Counted from the first letter of the stretch, positions 18,496 through 28,518 are shown. The stretch: DNA of 64,000 bases from UBA9647 sp963739335 (GCA_963739335.1 CAVUAC010000028.1:1-64000); one strand, 5' to 3'. Program-made: numbers and translations. Notes: generated by a model from the sequence alone, not told the origin.

Positions 18496-20810
18496 TTCCC
18501 GAGGCGGTCAAGAGTCGACTTCTTGCCTGTAAAGTAGAGGGATGTAGAAGCCGGGGATAGCGTGACCTCGAACCGGTCTGTATCCCTGCCGATCATTTTG
18601 CTTTCGAAAAGATCATAGACGATCTCTACTTTCGAAGGTAGATTAAATGTTCGTTCACCCCCCGAGATGGTGTGCACAGAAAGCAGATCTCGACTGACAT
18701 CGAGCACATCGCCTGCTTCATCGTAGATGTGCACCTTGGCAAAACGTGCAATCTCCCTCAAGACCTGCGCAGGGATATTCGGCACAGCTATGTAGATCGA
18801 TGTCCAAGATGGAAACACCTTCACCCCAAAGCCCGGCTGACAGGTGCCCTGAGCCATGACCACCTCTCCCAGGACTAGAGCGCTACTATCCGCCAAATGA
18901 AAGAGCGGACCCAGATGGCTCTGGTTCTCCCAGAAAAGGTCCTGACGAAGATGAGCCGTGATCGGGTGATTGAAGTTCGTGATGTGAAGAAAGCTTGGCC
19001 AAGGGTGCTCATTCTCGATGAACGTGAGCCCGGTGATGTCCTTCATGTTTTCGACTGAAGCGGTATCTCTGATGTAGCCGGGGGCGTAGATCCAGAGCGC
19101 TGTGCGGCCATCCCTTCGAAGCTCTTTCTTCAGTGCTTCTCTCCGAGCTCCCTCCAGTCGGAAGGCATTCAGGAAAACGTACAACTTGTAGGGACGGAGA
19201 CGACCTTTCAGAAAATCATTCAGGAGGTAGACGTCGAAGGGAGCACCCAATCGAGGAAGACCGATCAACCTCTGATGGAAGATCAGGGGCAAGTCCAATT
19301 CGTTCTTGACCGTCTCATAGAAGAAACTCTCGTCATCCAGGAGCACCGCGATCTCAGCGCTGGGCGACCGGTCTGTTTCGAGCGTGAACTTGCCAAGCCG
19401 AGCAAACTCCTTGAGCATGGGCTTGAATGCAGGCTCGAGGTTTGTCTCAATCGCTCCCTTGTTCACCAGCCACCACATCCCTTCCCCACGGGTTGCCACG
19501 TAGCCAAAGTTGCGGCGCAAGATCGCCCGCGACTCAGCCAGGTTCCTGGCACGTCCATACGCAGGATCGTTATCCGTATGCGTGCGCGTGTCGTCCTCCA
19601 TGATATAGATCTTCTTGTGGAGGCGGACGGACTCCGTCGGAAGCATGCTGCACCCTTCGCCACCGATGCCACGGAAGCCATAGCTGTACGGGCTGACCAG
19701 GAAATCGACGTCAGGCGATTCGAGAACCTGCCCCAACCCAAGGTGACCACTCCGTTGATACGTCGAGTATGGGCTCCCCGGTCCCTCGGCAAAGAAGCCT
19801 GCGTTCCACGCCAGTTCCATCAGGTAGCCAAAGAACGCTCCTGCAAGAGCTTTGCCTCCGGTAGCCTCTTTCACCGTGCGGCAGAAATCGACCACAAGGC
19901 TGCCGCAAAGATCGGCAAGACAGTGATAGTAGTCGATGACATTTTGTTCCTGCTTTGGGTCCCGAAAGGTTAGATGCTTCGTTTCAAACTGTTCAATGGC
20001 CAATGGAACTTCCGCGGTGTCAAAGGACACTTCGGGTTTGTTCCATGCTTTCCGCAGCGCTGACTCATCATTGTTGTAGTGCTCCCGCAACCACTTTCGG
20101 AAATGGCGCTTCATGGGCTTGCTGTAGTCACCGGTCAGGAAGAACATCGACAGCTTCCCCTTGACCCATTCGCCCGTGTGGCCCGCGCCCACCTGATACG
20201 AGACAACGCGATTGAAAAGACCGATCTTCTTGAGATGAGCGACGTAGGCCCTCAGGAAATCTTTTGCCTGCTCTCGCCAGATCGTTGAAGCAAAAGACTG
20301 CCTGTGCGGAGTTCCATCGGAGACGATCTCGCGTTCCTCGGGGTAGAGGTCATGCCACCACTGAGATTGCGGCTCGCTCATCTCGAGGTAGATTCGCAGA
20401 TGGAACAGAGCCTTGGGGTCTGCTTCGAGGATTCGGTTGAAACGTGCCTGCAGTGTTGAGAAATCATAGCGGCTTGTCCGACCCGGTGCGGGACCGCACC
20501 ATTCCGTCGAACCAACGTCGAATGCGTAGATGTGGATCCCGCTCTCAGCCGCGTCTTTCTTCGCTATGTCAGAAGCAGTCCATCCTTCTGTGGTGGGCGG
20601 CGCGACCCACCAGCTGCCATAGAACGCAGGCTTTCCATCCAGGAAAAGTGTAGGAGCACCATTGTGCATCCTGATCTCAGCAACGCTGAACCCATTCTCA
20701 GGGTAGTCCTTGCCCCTGTCCTGCCGCAGCAACGCTATGGAGGAATCGCTTTGGAAGAGATTCAGGCAAAAGGCGAGAAGAATCCCAAGGAGTGGAGACA
20801 AGCTGTTCAT
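18492..20810 (-). CDS. GH42-like (beta-galactosidase-type) glycoside hydrolase
   Basis: 772 residues with a signal peptide. The first 450 residues look like a TIM barrel: ESGIHIYAFDVGSTEWCGP, ALFHLRIYLEMSEPQSQWW, VVSYQVGAGHTGEWVKGK (candidate acid/base Glu), HFRKWLREHYNNDESALRKAW, a stretch characteristic of GH42, then VDFLVSPYSYGFRG and KKIYIMEDDTRTHT (candidate nucleophile Glu). A GATase-like second domain (EIAVLLDDESFFYE, PYKLYVFLNAFRLEG) also matches GH42 architecture. It is transcribed from the promoter at 20906-20936. Substrate not determined. Confidence 0.7.
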   Translation of the reverse strand: MNSLSPLLGILLAFCLNLFQSDSSIALLRQDRGKDYPENGFSVAEIRMHNGAPTLFLDGKPAFYGSWWVAPPTTEGWTASDIAKKDAAESGIHIYAFDVGSTEWCGPAPGRTSRYDFSTLQARFNRILEADPKALFHLRIYLEMSEPQSQWWHDLYPEEREIVSDGTPHRQSFASTIWREQAKDFLRAYVAHLKKIGLFNRVVSYQVGAGHTGEWVKGKLSMFFLTGDYSKPMKRHFRKWLREHYNNDESALRKAWNKPEVSFDTAEVPLAIEQFETKHLTFRDPKQEQNVIDYYHCLADLCGSLVVDFCRTVKEATGGKALAGAFFGYLMELAWNAGFFAEGPGSPYSTYQRSGHLGLGQVLESPDVDFLVSPYSYGFRGIGGEGCSMLPTESVRLHKKIYIMEDDTRTHTDNDPAYGRARNLAESRAILRRNFGYVATRGEGMWWLVNKGAIETNLEPAFKPMLKEFARLGKFTLETDRSPSAEIAVLLDDESFFYETVKNELDLPLIFHQRLIGLPRLGAPFDVYLLNDFLKGRLRPYKLYVFLNAFRLEGARREALKKELRRDGRTALWIYAPGYIRDTASVENMKDITGLTFIENEHPWPSFLHITNFNHPITAHLRQDLFWENQSHLGPLFHLADSSALVLGEVVMAQGTCQPGFGVKVFPSWTSIYIAVPNIPAQVLREIARFAKVHIYDEAGDVLDVSRDLLSVHTISGGERTFNLPSKVEIVYDLFESKMIGRDTDRFEVTLSPASTSLYFTGKKSTLDRLGK

Positions 20811-20905
20811 CGAATTGCTCCCTTGTTGTTCCTACGCTGGAAGGAATCAGGACCATAGAACGGTCTGCGACAGTTTTTCGGCTACGGAGGGTAATACCTT
20901 CGCCA

Positions 20906-20936
20906 CAAAGCTACTGCACTTCAACCTGAAAGGCAA
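20906..20936 (-). promoter_or_regulatory. Bacteroidota-type promoter of the GH42-like operon
   Basis: Read on the minus strand: TTG (20936-20934), a 20-nt spacer and TAGCTTTG (20913-20906), the canonical -33/-7 arrangement of Bacteroidota sigma-A promoters. The initiation site should be near 20899, about 90 nt before the start codon. The upstream part GTTGCCTTTCAG is identical in the promoters at 28.3 and 58.6 kb. Confidence 0.75.
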
Positions 20937-20984
20937 CTGCGGAAGAACCGGAAAAAACCGGAAAAAAGAAGGTGAAAAAAGAAG

Positions 20985-21112
20985 GCTCAGAGTCAAGGAC
21001 GGCAAAGCTGTGGGTCAACAGAAACGCCCCGGGAAAGTATTACCGGGACCCTTGCGAGAGCGCAGGGAGTTTGGAAACAGAGCCGCCCGACCTCATGGCC
21101 GGGCGGTTTGTT
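20985..21112 (+). ncRNA. Candidate structured small RNA ending in a terminator
   Basis: No ORF explains this stretch, but three hairpins follow in order: CCCGG/CCGGG around 21030-21050, CCCT-GCG/CGC-AGGG with a GAGAG loop near 21050-21068, and the GC-rich terminator 21083-21106. The segment GACGGCAAAGCTGTGGGTC weakly recalls the GCAAAGC-GGGTC core of c-di-GMP-I riboswitches, without the matching first stem. No gene follows, so this is either an orphan riboswitch remnant or a small RNA. Confidence 0.3.
21083..21110 (+). terminator. Rho-independent terminator-like hairpin on the plus strand
   Basis: CCGCCCGACC-tcat-GGCCGGGCGG with one mismatch, followed by TTTGTTTTG. Its stem nearly matches that of 17555-17578. 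No plus-strand gene precedes it, so it would end the candidate RNA at 20985. Confidence 0.5.
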
Positions 21113-21310
21113 TTGATCTCGCGCTCTGCAAGAAGACATTTATGAGCGAGTGCTCTCATCGCTTGCACAACCACGTGAGCGCGTTCGAACGACAGCTAGT
21201 GGGCTGTTTCGTTAGTTCTTTTGACTTGGAGTGCGACAATTCAAGTTTTGTTCAAGAAAAGCGATTACGCTATGAGGTACGACGCAACAAGATCAAGCAA
21301 GGGATGCGTC

Positions 21311-21344
21311 GGTTACTTTCTTCGCTCCTCCGAAGAAAGTAACC
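21311..21344. repeat. 13-bp perfect inverted repeat (GGTTACTTTCTTC family), copy 1
   Basis: Arms 21311-21323 and 21332-21344 with an 8-nt loop. A related hairpin with the same GTTACTT core is at 21753-21784, so this is a small REP-like family in the region. Confidence 0.7.
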
Positions 21345-21752
21345 AAAGAAGGGAGGCCGAAATCGTAACGCTCGTCGTTGTGCGTCCAACGCTCGTGCCG
21401 AAATTCCAGTGCGGAAAGACTCATGCAAGATCGACAGATTTGTGCACTTGCACCGGAATTAAACCCGCGGGTCATTCTCCAGCCGCACACCGCCGAGGAT
21501 TTCGGTAGCGCTGGGCTCTGTAGTATCTCTGGACTATCATTGACCCGCGCCCCGGAAATCGACGGCCGTGTGGGTGGGCAGCCCTATCACGTGCGTTTAG
21601 ATTTCGGCCAAGTGCAAAATCTCTCTCGACAGGAAAATTCATTCCGGCCGAAATCTTTGGTCGTCAGACTCCGGCAGAGTCTGACGGACTCTGACAAGCT
21701 TGTGTGTAGGCGGCGTAACCACGTGCGTTTCGATTTCCGTCTCCTTTTCTTG

Positions 21753-21784
21753 GTTACTTCTTTTGGAGAAGCAAAAGAAGTAAC
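21753..21784. repeat. 12-bp perfect inverted repeat (GTTACTTCTTTT family), copy 2
   Basis: Arms 21753-21764 and 21773-21784 with an 8-nt loop. Flanking CGATTTC/GAAATC-like sequence is shared, inverted, with the copy at 21311-21344. Confidence 0.65.
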
Positions 21785-22208
21785 AACCCGCCAGGGTTGA
21801 GCCTCTATCGTGCCATGGTGGATACTGCGAGACCTGGGGATGACCGATGCCGGAATTGGCCCGGGGTGTTTCATTTAGTGCGTTGTACTTCGATCTGATC
21901 ATTGTAAGACTATCATCGTAACAGTCCACTAGTACCACTTCTAATGAATAGTCTTGTATTTTTCAACGCAGAGACCTGCCCGCCTCTGGGAGTGCAAAGA
22001 GGCAGGCGGGGGCGGAGTCCGCGGAGCATCGCAGAGATAGTGGCCATTACCCCTCTGCGATTCTCCCCGCCAGACCGCATGGCGGGCTGGTGCGTTCGCA
22101 GTTTATCCCGCCTGCCTTTGGCGGGACGACTCCGCGTTGACAACCAAGACAGCCAAAAACAGAATACTAATTTTTGTCCGAAGGACTCCTTCGGAGGAAT
22201 CAGCACTC

Positions 22209-22275
22209 GCGGGGACGGGTGGGAATCGAACCTACCTTTCGAATCTCTCGATCCGAAACAACGGATTTGAAGTCC
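22209..22275. repeat. Attachment-site copy: 3' half of tRNA-Sec (att, left)
   Basis: These 67 bp repeat 35935-36001 in the same orientation with a single mismatch in the T arm. They correspond to the tRNA-Sec 3' end through the anticodon loop, after which the sequence diverges completely, so it is not a second tRNA. This is the signature of site-specific integration into the 3' half of a tRNA gene by a tyrosine recombinase. A recombinase remnant lies 270 bp inside. Confidence 0.85.
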
Positions 22276-22479
22276 CACGTATCTGCTGAAATTGTGTCGT
22301 TTTCAATAGCTTCTGAGTGCTTTTTGAGCACGGTCTGTCACAGTTACGTCACATCGCCTCACATCACACCACACACCGTCACAAGTCCACTGCAAATATA
22401 CTACGGCCTTGTCCGATTGTTGTCAAGCATCAGCTTGTAGAGGACGATCAGTTCCGGTTTGGAGAGGCGAGAGAAGTGA

Positions 22480-22665
22480 GTGCGTCTCATCTTGCTGCCG
22501 ACAGAATTCGGCGATGAGAATGCAAATGTGCAGATTTCGAAGACTCACCATGAGGTGCAGAAATTGATGGGGCACAGCTCAGTCGCCGTGACGCAGGTCT
22601 ACGCTCATCTGGCGCCGAGTGAGTTGCACAATGCTGTGGAGAAGATTTCGTTGTCGCTGAATTGA
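22480..22665 (+). pseudogene. Tyrosine recombinase (integrase) C-terminal remnant
   Basis: The last ~40 residues read VQKLMGHSSVAVTQVYAHL plus APSELHNAVEKI, the catalytic box II of phage-type integrases: the GHSS histidine region and the Tyr nucleophile in VYAHL. The upstream residues are not homologous in this frame and the Arg of box I is missing, so most of the gene is lost. Its position just inside the left att copy points to the recombinase that brought the element into tRNA-Sec. The element can no longer excise by itself. Confidence 0.8.
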
Positions 22666-22728
22666 GGGGGATGCGCTGTCCTTCCTTCGTGGCAGGCAGG
22701 AGCAGCTATATTAGCCCGAAGAGAAGCT

Positions 22729-22783
22729 CATGCCTCCCTCGCCCAACTTTTCAGGAATCTGGTAGTGGGAGATCTGTTGACCG
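22729..22783 (-). pseudogene. Vestige of a Ser/Thr kinase N-terminus
   Basis: The minus strand reads GQQISHYQIPEKLGEGGM and stops soon after, closely matching the N-termini of the two kinases here (MIGQTISHYKILGKLG..., MIGSTISHYKILEKLG...). It is the opening of a third kinase gene whose remainder has been deleted. Confidence 0.7.
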
Positions 22784-22870
22784 CTCTTGGTGTTTGCCGT
22801 TTGACAGAACAAGGATCTTGGAGTTAATGGCGCGGGTATCAAGAAAACGCCGTTATCTCTGCACTCTACA

Positions 22871-25201
22871 CTATTCCTCCAATCCCATTTGTCTCAAAAG
22901 GGGCGCAAAGCGACGATCGGATCGTAATGTGTTGACAGCTGGATCAGCTTTGACCCACAAGAGATCTGAGGAACGCTCCATAAGTGCTTTCTCGAGCCAG
23001 TAGAACGTCTGTTCGGTTTCTCCAAGCCCGCAGAAGACGACCGCAATATTATAAGGAGAAACATACTCTTTTTTGGCCGCCGTGAGTATTCTTCTCAACA
23101 TCGATCTCGCCTCGTCCATGTTGCCCGAGACTGCATAACAATATGCCAGATGTGTGCTGAATGAGCTTTTTGTGAGCGTCATTGCTTTCTTGAGCTCAAC
23201 AAGTGCGTCGACGTACATTTTCTTCTGTACATAGACTCTCCCAAGTTCTTCATGCGCGGGAACGAAGGAGGAGTCCAGCATTATCGTCTTTCGATATTGC
23301 TCTATCGCTTCATCATATCGACCGCCAAGAACAAGAACTCAGCCAACATCATCGTTGATGATCGACGAAAATGGGTCGAGTTCTTGGGCCTTCCTGATCA
23401 GTTCAAGAGCTTCGCTGTGCCTTCGCATCCCCGCGAGGAAGACAGCGTACCAATTGTACGCATTTGAGTAGTTCGGATTAAGCTCAATAGCCCTCTTGAA
23501 TCTCTCCTCAGCGTCGCCCCACCGCCAATCAGCAACAAGGTGCAACCAACCGATGGACGCGTGCGCCTCAGCGAAATCCCGATCGAGTTCAAGACTCTTG
23601 ATGGCTGCTTTTCTTGCCTTCTCATAGGCCTCGGATGGTGCCATCGGTCCGTATTCGGCCATCTGGGTATAGGCATCAGCGAGTCCGGAGTAGGGAGGGG
23701 CAAAGGTAGTATCCAGGTTAATTGCCTTCGTGAAGTGCTTTACCGCCGTTTGGAGATCGTGTTTGTTGCGTTTAAGCCAGAAAAAACGACCCTTAAGATA
23801 CTCCTGATATGCCTCGGTGTTGACAATTCTCGTACGCTGCAACGCTGCCTGCTCTCCCGGTGTCAACACCGCCCGCACCTCCTGTGCGATCGGTACGGGC
23901 AACCTCACTCTGTAACGTCAGGATATTCTTCATGCTTCGATCAAATGCACTCGCCCAGAGATGCTTCTCCGGCGACGCCTGCACCAATTGAACATTGATT
24001 CGCACGTTATCTGCCTCTCGCAGCACCGATCCCTCCACCACTGCTTTCACATCTAGCTCGCGGCGATCTCAGGAAGGGTTTTCTTTGTCCCCTTATACTG
24101 TTTGACCGATGTCCGCGAGATGATGCGCAGTGATTTAATCTTCTGTAGTTCGGTAATGAGTTCATCCGTCATGCCGTCAGAGAAATACTCTTGAGTGGGG
24201 TCACCCGAAAGATTGTCCAGCGGCAACACGGCAATCGAATCAAGCACTCCCCTTGTCGGAAGAAGGAAGTAAACTATACCGATGATCGCGGCAACAACAA
24301 TGATGGCGATGCCTCCATAGACTGCTAATCGGCGTCTCACCAATGGCTTTGCGACAACTGTTCCCCGTTCTACCTCGCCCGTCTCAACTCTCCGTTTCAA
24401 TGATTTCAAATCTACGAGCAATTCATCCGCATGCTGATATCTATCGACAGCCTTCTTCTCGATACACTTGCTAATAATCCTTTCCAACTCCATGGGCACG
24501 CCTGTTCGCAGCCCTGTGACAGGTGACGGTTGCTCATTTAGGATGGAATATGCCAACGCCTCGTGGTACTCACTCTTGAATGGAAGCTGGCCTGTCACCA
24601 TCTCATACATCATCACACCCAGCGACCAGATGTCCGTGCGATGGTCAACCGTCTCACCTCGTGCTTGCTCTGGGGACATATACGCTTCCGTTCCAAGCGT
24701 TGACCCCGCTTTTGTCAGCTTGGTTTGTCCCGCCAACTTCGCCAGGCCAAAGTCGACGATCTTGGCCACGCCGTCCGTCGTGATCAGGATGTTGGCCGGT
24801 TTGATATCCCGATGAACGATCCCTTTCTCATGGGCCTTCTGCAATCCTTGTGCAACCTGGAGGCCGATATCAAGCGCATCTTGAATTGTCAGCGGACCGC
24901 GGTCGATTCTCTTCTTGAGCGTTTCACCCTCATAGCACGCCATTGCGATAAACAGCTGCCCTTCGTCGGTCTCAGCGACCTCGTAGATGGTGCAAATATT
25001 ATTATGGTCAAGGGCAGAGGCTGCTTGCGCTTCATGAATGAAGCGCTCCTTGGCCTCCGGGTCGCGGGTGAGTTCGGGTGGGAGAAATTTCAACGCAACG
25101 GTGCGCTTGAGCTTGGTGTCCTGGGCCTTGTAGACAACGCCCATTCCTCCAGCACCTAGCTTCCCGAGAATTTTGTAGTGCGAGATGGTTTGGCCGATCA
25201 T
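22871..25201 (-). pseudogene. Ser/Thr protein kinase with TolB-like and TPR domains, multiply interrupted
   Basis: From ATG 25201 the kinase domain is complete: GAGGMGVVYKA glycine loop, VALKF lysine, IVHRDIKPAN catalytic loop, DFGLAKL, GTEAYMSPEQARG. A transmembrane helix (LAVYGGIAIIVVAAIIGIVYFLL) precedes a periplasmic TolB-like domain (SIAVLPLDNLSGDPTQEYFSDG) and TPR repeats. The frame breaks at about 24060 (one base lost; ELDVKAVVEGSVLREADNV resumes), at about 23908 (one base gained; IAQEVRAVLTPGEQ resumes) and at a TGA 23339-23341 where homologues have Trp (VG-VL). The tail ends at 22871. Probably a decaying receptor kinase; sequencing error is possible. Confidence 0.85.
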
Positions 25202-25261
25202 ATCACGCCTCCGCCGCCGACTTGCCCGCCATCTTTCTTGACCGCTGTCTTTCTGGCGGTT

Positions 25262-25311
25262 TGGCGGGGCTTTTCGAGAATCTTATGGGGGGATATGGTT
25301 TGTCCAACCAT
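25262..25311 (-). pseudogene. Vestige of a Ser/Thr kinase N-terminus
   Basis: The minus strand reads MVGQTISPHKILEKPRQ and then ends, matching kinase openings MIGQTISHYKILGKLG. It sits between two kinase genes and marks another deleted copy. Confidence 0.65.
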
Positions 25312-25374
25312 CTCAGACAATTCCTCGGTCTCATCAATCGCAGATCGTCAACACAAACCGAATGTGATCCACTC

Positions 25375-27993
25375 TTATTTGAACAGGTTGTCAATAACCA
25401 CGAATCTCGTCTTCCGGTAGGACTCGTTGTACACTATCTCCTTGCCATCGCGCCGAACACTGAAATCGCCCCTTAGCCCCGGGAACACCCGACCAATCCG
25501 TTCATCCTTCCCATCCGGCAAAGAGATCCGATGAAGGTCGCGCCTGCCTCCCGGCTCGGTGTAGAAAAACTCCCTTCCATCCCTCGCAAACACTGGCAGC
25601 AGTGTAGTTGACTTGACCAATTGCCTCGCTTCTTTGAGACCGGACGACTGGTATGACTGGGCCGTCGTAATCCATAGTCCTTCGCGGCCTACGCGGTAAT
25701 CGGCCGCAGCCATATACTTGCCATCGAGGATGGGACATATCCACACCGTATCTTCAGCAAACTCGAGAAGACCAGGGCGATCGATTGATCCCCGGTATGA
25801 TTTCATCCACGTGAAGACGATGAATTCCTTCTCATTGAACCAGTAGGCGTCGAACCCCTTCCCGATCAATCTGGGCTGGCTGGGATTGTCCACTTTGACA
25901 AGATACACACGGGACGAGTCTGGAGGCTCGGTTGGAAGATAAGCACCGTACGTAATCCATTTCTCATCGGGTGACCAGAATGGCCAGAACTTGGTCTCCG
26001 GTCCATCGGTTAACTTCCTTATTTCCGCCCCCTGCCTGTCCATCACGTAGATGTCGGTTCTAACGCTATACTCATTTTCTTCTTTCGATTGAAACGCTAT
26101 GAATGCTCCCGATGACGATATGGATGGGCTGTAACGGGAGCGCTCATCAACCGTCAGTTGACGGACAGAGCCGGTGACGAGGTCACCGAGTTTGATATGT
26201 CCAAGATTCTGCGCCTCCGAATAGATCATTCTTCTGCAATCTGCAGAAACCCACATCGGGGAGTCAGGTCCGCTTCCTCGCGTCAACTGAACGGGCTCTC
26301 CCCCTGAAGAAGGAACAATCCAAAGATTGACGTTTCCGCTTCTGTTGGAAGAAAATATTATGTGGTCATTCTGAGTCCATACAGGATCGTCGGCGATCTT
26401 CTTGTCGAAAGTGAGTTGCCGTTCTTTCCCCGTTTCAAGATCGCGGATGATGATCTCAGTATAGCCTCCGGGGTAGTTTCTCGTCCATGCAAGTGATTTC
26501 ATATCAGGCGACCAATACCAAGCATAGCGTTGGGCTGCGCGCTCTTCCAGCGTGTCAGCAAACTCGCAACGTCGATCCGAGCCATCAGGTTTTGCAGTCC
26601 AGAACGCATGAGTCAGCCGGCCTGATCCGATCTGCGAAATCACAAGGTAGTCTATGCGCAACCCGTCGGGCCGCCATGCCGCCATCTGAGCGTTCTCTAT
26701 GATGACTTTACCCCTGCCTCCAAGAGAAGGGACACTCACAATTTCGAATGGTTGTCCCGGTAACCGTCGGCGTGCATACAATATCGTGCTTGCGTCGGGC
26801 GAGATGGAGACATAGAAAATGTAATTGCATGAATCGTTAGTGACTCTCCGCGGCTGGCCTTGTGATACATTCATCATGTACACATCATATTTTCCTTGAT
26901 CGTCTGTAGCGGGGAATACCAGCCAGTTACCATCTTGTGACACGTTTGCATTCCATACACTGCGAAACGGTATTTGCAGTGTGCGGAATTTCATATCGGG
27001 GTTGAGTTGTGGTGCGCGGGAAAGCAATACGATCACAACAGCCGCACACACGACGGCGAAAGCACTCAGGAGGATAATCGCCAGACGTTTCTTAGAAGCG
27101 CGCGGCAAACCTTCTGAAGGTTCCCTTGTTGATTCGCTCACCCCTCCGGGAGGTTCCATGGCCGGCACCGACCGAGAGACTTTGCTTGTCTGTTTCTTCA
27201 GCCTCCGCAGATCGATCACCATCTCTGCCACATTTTGATACCGATCACTGGGATCTTTTTCCAGAGCTCGATTTAGAATATGGACAAACTCGGAGGAGAT
27301 GTCCGGTAGGTACTTCTGTATCGGTGTAGGCTCTTCATTCACGATCGAATACACCATCGCAGCTTCGTGCTCTCCCCTGAACGGCGTGTGCCCAGTCAGC
27401 ATCTCATACAGCACCACTCCGAATGAGAAGATATCAGAACGCGCATCCACCTCACCGCCTTCGATCTGTTCAGGAGCCATGTAGGCCAACGTCCCCACCG
27501 TGCTCGACGTCTTTGTAAGCTTGAGCGATCCCTTCAACTTGGCCAAACCAAAGTCCATCACCTTCACCTGATTCTTCGTGTTGACCATGATGTTGTCGGT
27601 CTTGATGTCGCGGTGAACAATGCCCTTGCCGTGCGCCTCGTGGAGCGCTTCACCAATCTGAATGGCGTAATCGATGGCAGTCTGCGTTTTTTGCACAGGG
27701 ACCATTTGCCTCAACGTCTTGCCGTCTACATACTCCATGACGATGAATTGTCGGCCTTGGTGCTCTTGAATGTCATAGATGACGCAGACGTTGGGGTGCA
27801 TCACTGCCGATGCGGCCTTTGCCTCCTGCAAAAAGCGAGCTTTGTCCTCTTCCCCGACGGTGATCTGTTGAGGAAGGAACTTGAGGGCTACGAGGCGGTC
27901 GAGCTTGGTGTCGTGGGCTTTGTAGACGACGCCCATTCCGCCCTCGCCGAGCTTCTCAAGGATCTTGTAGTGGCTAATCGTTGAGCCAATCAT
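25375..27993 (-). CDS. Ser/Thr protein kinase receptor with WD40/TolB-like beta-propeller
   Basis: 872 residues from ATG 27993, chosen because GAGGTG precedes it and MIGSTISHYKILEKLG matches its paralogues. Kinase domain about 8-270: GEGGMGVVYKA, VALKFLPQ, IVHRDIKTDNIM, DFGLAKL, GTLAYMAPEQIEG, all catalytic residues present. One membrane helix (KRLAIILLSAFAVVCAAVVIVLL) follows. The ~500-residue C-terminal part is a periplasmic PD40/TolB-type propeller with repeats such as VSISPDASTILYARR, WSPDMKSLAWTRNY and WSPDEKWITYGAY. Likely a one-component sensor that signals by phosphorylation; target unknown. Confidence 0.9.
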   Translation of the reverse strand: MIGSTISHYKILEKLGEGGMGVVYKAHDTKLDRLVALKFLPQQITVGEEDKARFLQEAKAASAVMHPNVCVIYDIQEHQGRQFIVMEYVDGKTLRQMVPVQKTQTAIDYAIQIGEALHEAHGKGIVHRDIKTDNIMVNTKNQVKVMDFGLAKLKGSLKLTKTSSTVGTLAYMAPEQIEGGEVDARSDIFSFGVVLYEMLTGHTPFRGEHEAAMVYSIVNEEPTPIQKYLPDISSEFVHILNRALEKDPSDRYQNVAEMVIDLRRLKKQTSKVSRSVPAMEPPGGVSESTREPSEGLPRASKKRLAIILLSAFAVVCAAVVIVLLSRAPQLNPDMKFRTLQIPFRSVWNANVSQDGNWLVFPATDDQGKYDVYMMNVSQGQPRRVTNDSCNYIFYVSISPDASTILYARRRLPGQPFEIVSVPSLGGRGKVIIENAQMAAWRPDGLRIDYLVISQIGSGRLTHAFWTAKPDGSDRRCEFADTLEERAAQRYAWYWSPDMKSLAWTRNYPGGYTEIIIRDLETGKERQLTFDKKIADDPVWTQNDHIIFSSNRSGNVNLWIVPSSGGEPVQLTRGSGPDSPMWVSADCRRMIYSEAQNLGHIKLGDLVTGSVRQLTVDERSRYSPSISSSGAFIAFQSKEENEYSVRTDIYVMDRQGAEIRKLTDGPETKFWPFWSPDEKWITYGAYLPTEPPDSSRVYLVKVDNPSQPRLIGKGFDAYWFNEKEFIVFTWMKSYRGSIDRPGLLEFAEDTVWICPILDGKYMAAADYRVGREGLWITTAQSYQSSGLKEARQLVKSTTLLPVFARDGREFFYTEPGGRRDLHRISLPDGKDERIGRVFPGLRGDFSVRRDGKEIVYNESYRKTRFVVIDNLFK

Positions 27994-28088
27994 TGGCACC
28001 TCATTATGCAGCTCCCGCCATACAACGGCGGGATCCTCAAAATGGCAATCACTCGTTGAGAAACACTCGTGAGCCATTTTGGGACTTC

Positions 28089-28181
28089 GCCGAGCTTCTC
28101 GAGGATTTTGTCCCGCTGTCCGGGATTCCGCATAGGAGCGGGATTCCAGAGAGCGGAATAGTGGGATATGGTCGTCCCCAT
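28089..28181 (-). pseudogene. Kinase N-terminal vestige split by a small palindromic insertion
   Basis: From ATG 28181, with AAGGAGG upstream, the minus strand reads MGTTISHY, then about 16 residues of foreign sequence (SALWNPAPMRNPGQRD), then KILEKLGE. The insert corresponds to a GGAATCCCG...CGGGATTCC-type short palindromic repeat like those at 35.2-35.7 kb. After KILEKLGE the kinase similarity stops. It lies directly downstream of the promoter 28256-28286 and so is probably the original first gene of this promoter. Confidence 0.7.
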
Positions 28182-28255
28182 CACATGGCCTCCTTTAAGG
28201 GAGTGGGAACTAAAAGAAATGACGCTTACGGTGATAGCGGAGGAAAAGCTTCTTA

Positions 28256-28286
28256 CAAAGCTACAACGGTCTAGCCTGAAAGGCAA
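28256..28286 (-). promoter_or_regulatory. Bacteroidota-type promoter of the kinase region
   Basis: Minus strand: TTG (28286-28284), 20-nt spacer, TAGCTTTG (28263-28256). The upstream block GTTGCCTTTCAG is shared with the promoters at 20.9 and 58.6 kb. It drives the kinase vestige and, by read-through, the intact kinase gene starting at 27993. Confidence 0.7.
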
Positions 28287-28518
28287 CCCGCTTGCCAAGA
28301 GAAATCCATCGGCTGAATAGGTTTGACGCCATGTGTGCCCGTGAACATTGAGCATCTCGCTTGTCGTGCTTTCCGGACGTTGATTTTGTGCCTATAGTCT
28401 CTTACTATGATTGCATCAAATCGCTCATCAATGCGTATCAAGGTAGGCGCCAGCCAAGCAGATACGTGTGTAGCTACCCTTGGTTCTAAAGCTTGCCAGC
28501 TAGAGAAAGCACAATCCA

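Larger units (their letters stand above)
21113..22208. other. Non-coding, repeat-rich region left of the island
   Basis: About 1.1 kb with no credible gene. It contains several perfect inverted repeats: GGTTACTTTCTTC/GAAGAAAGTAACC (21311-21344), GTTACTTCTTTT/AAAAGAAGTAAC (21753-21784), GTCAGACTC/GAGTCTGAC (about 21664-21686) and CCCGCC-type stems around 21970-22130. Open frames are short, carry mostly repeat-derived residues and are not credited. Confidence 0.6.

Noticed and set aside
22209..22275. A second tRNA-Sec gene
   Set aside because: Only the 3' half matches; the 5' half including the D arm and acceptor strand is absent, so it is an attachment-site copy.
23339..23341. TGA in the TPR part of the broken kinase as Sec or as Trp by code change
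   Set aside because: TGG is used normally for Trp throughout, tRNA-Sec reads UGA, and the gene has two other lesions; a nonsense mutation or error is enough.
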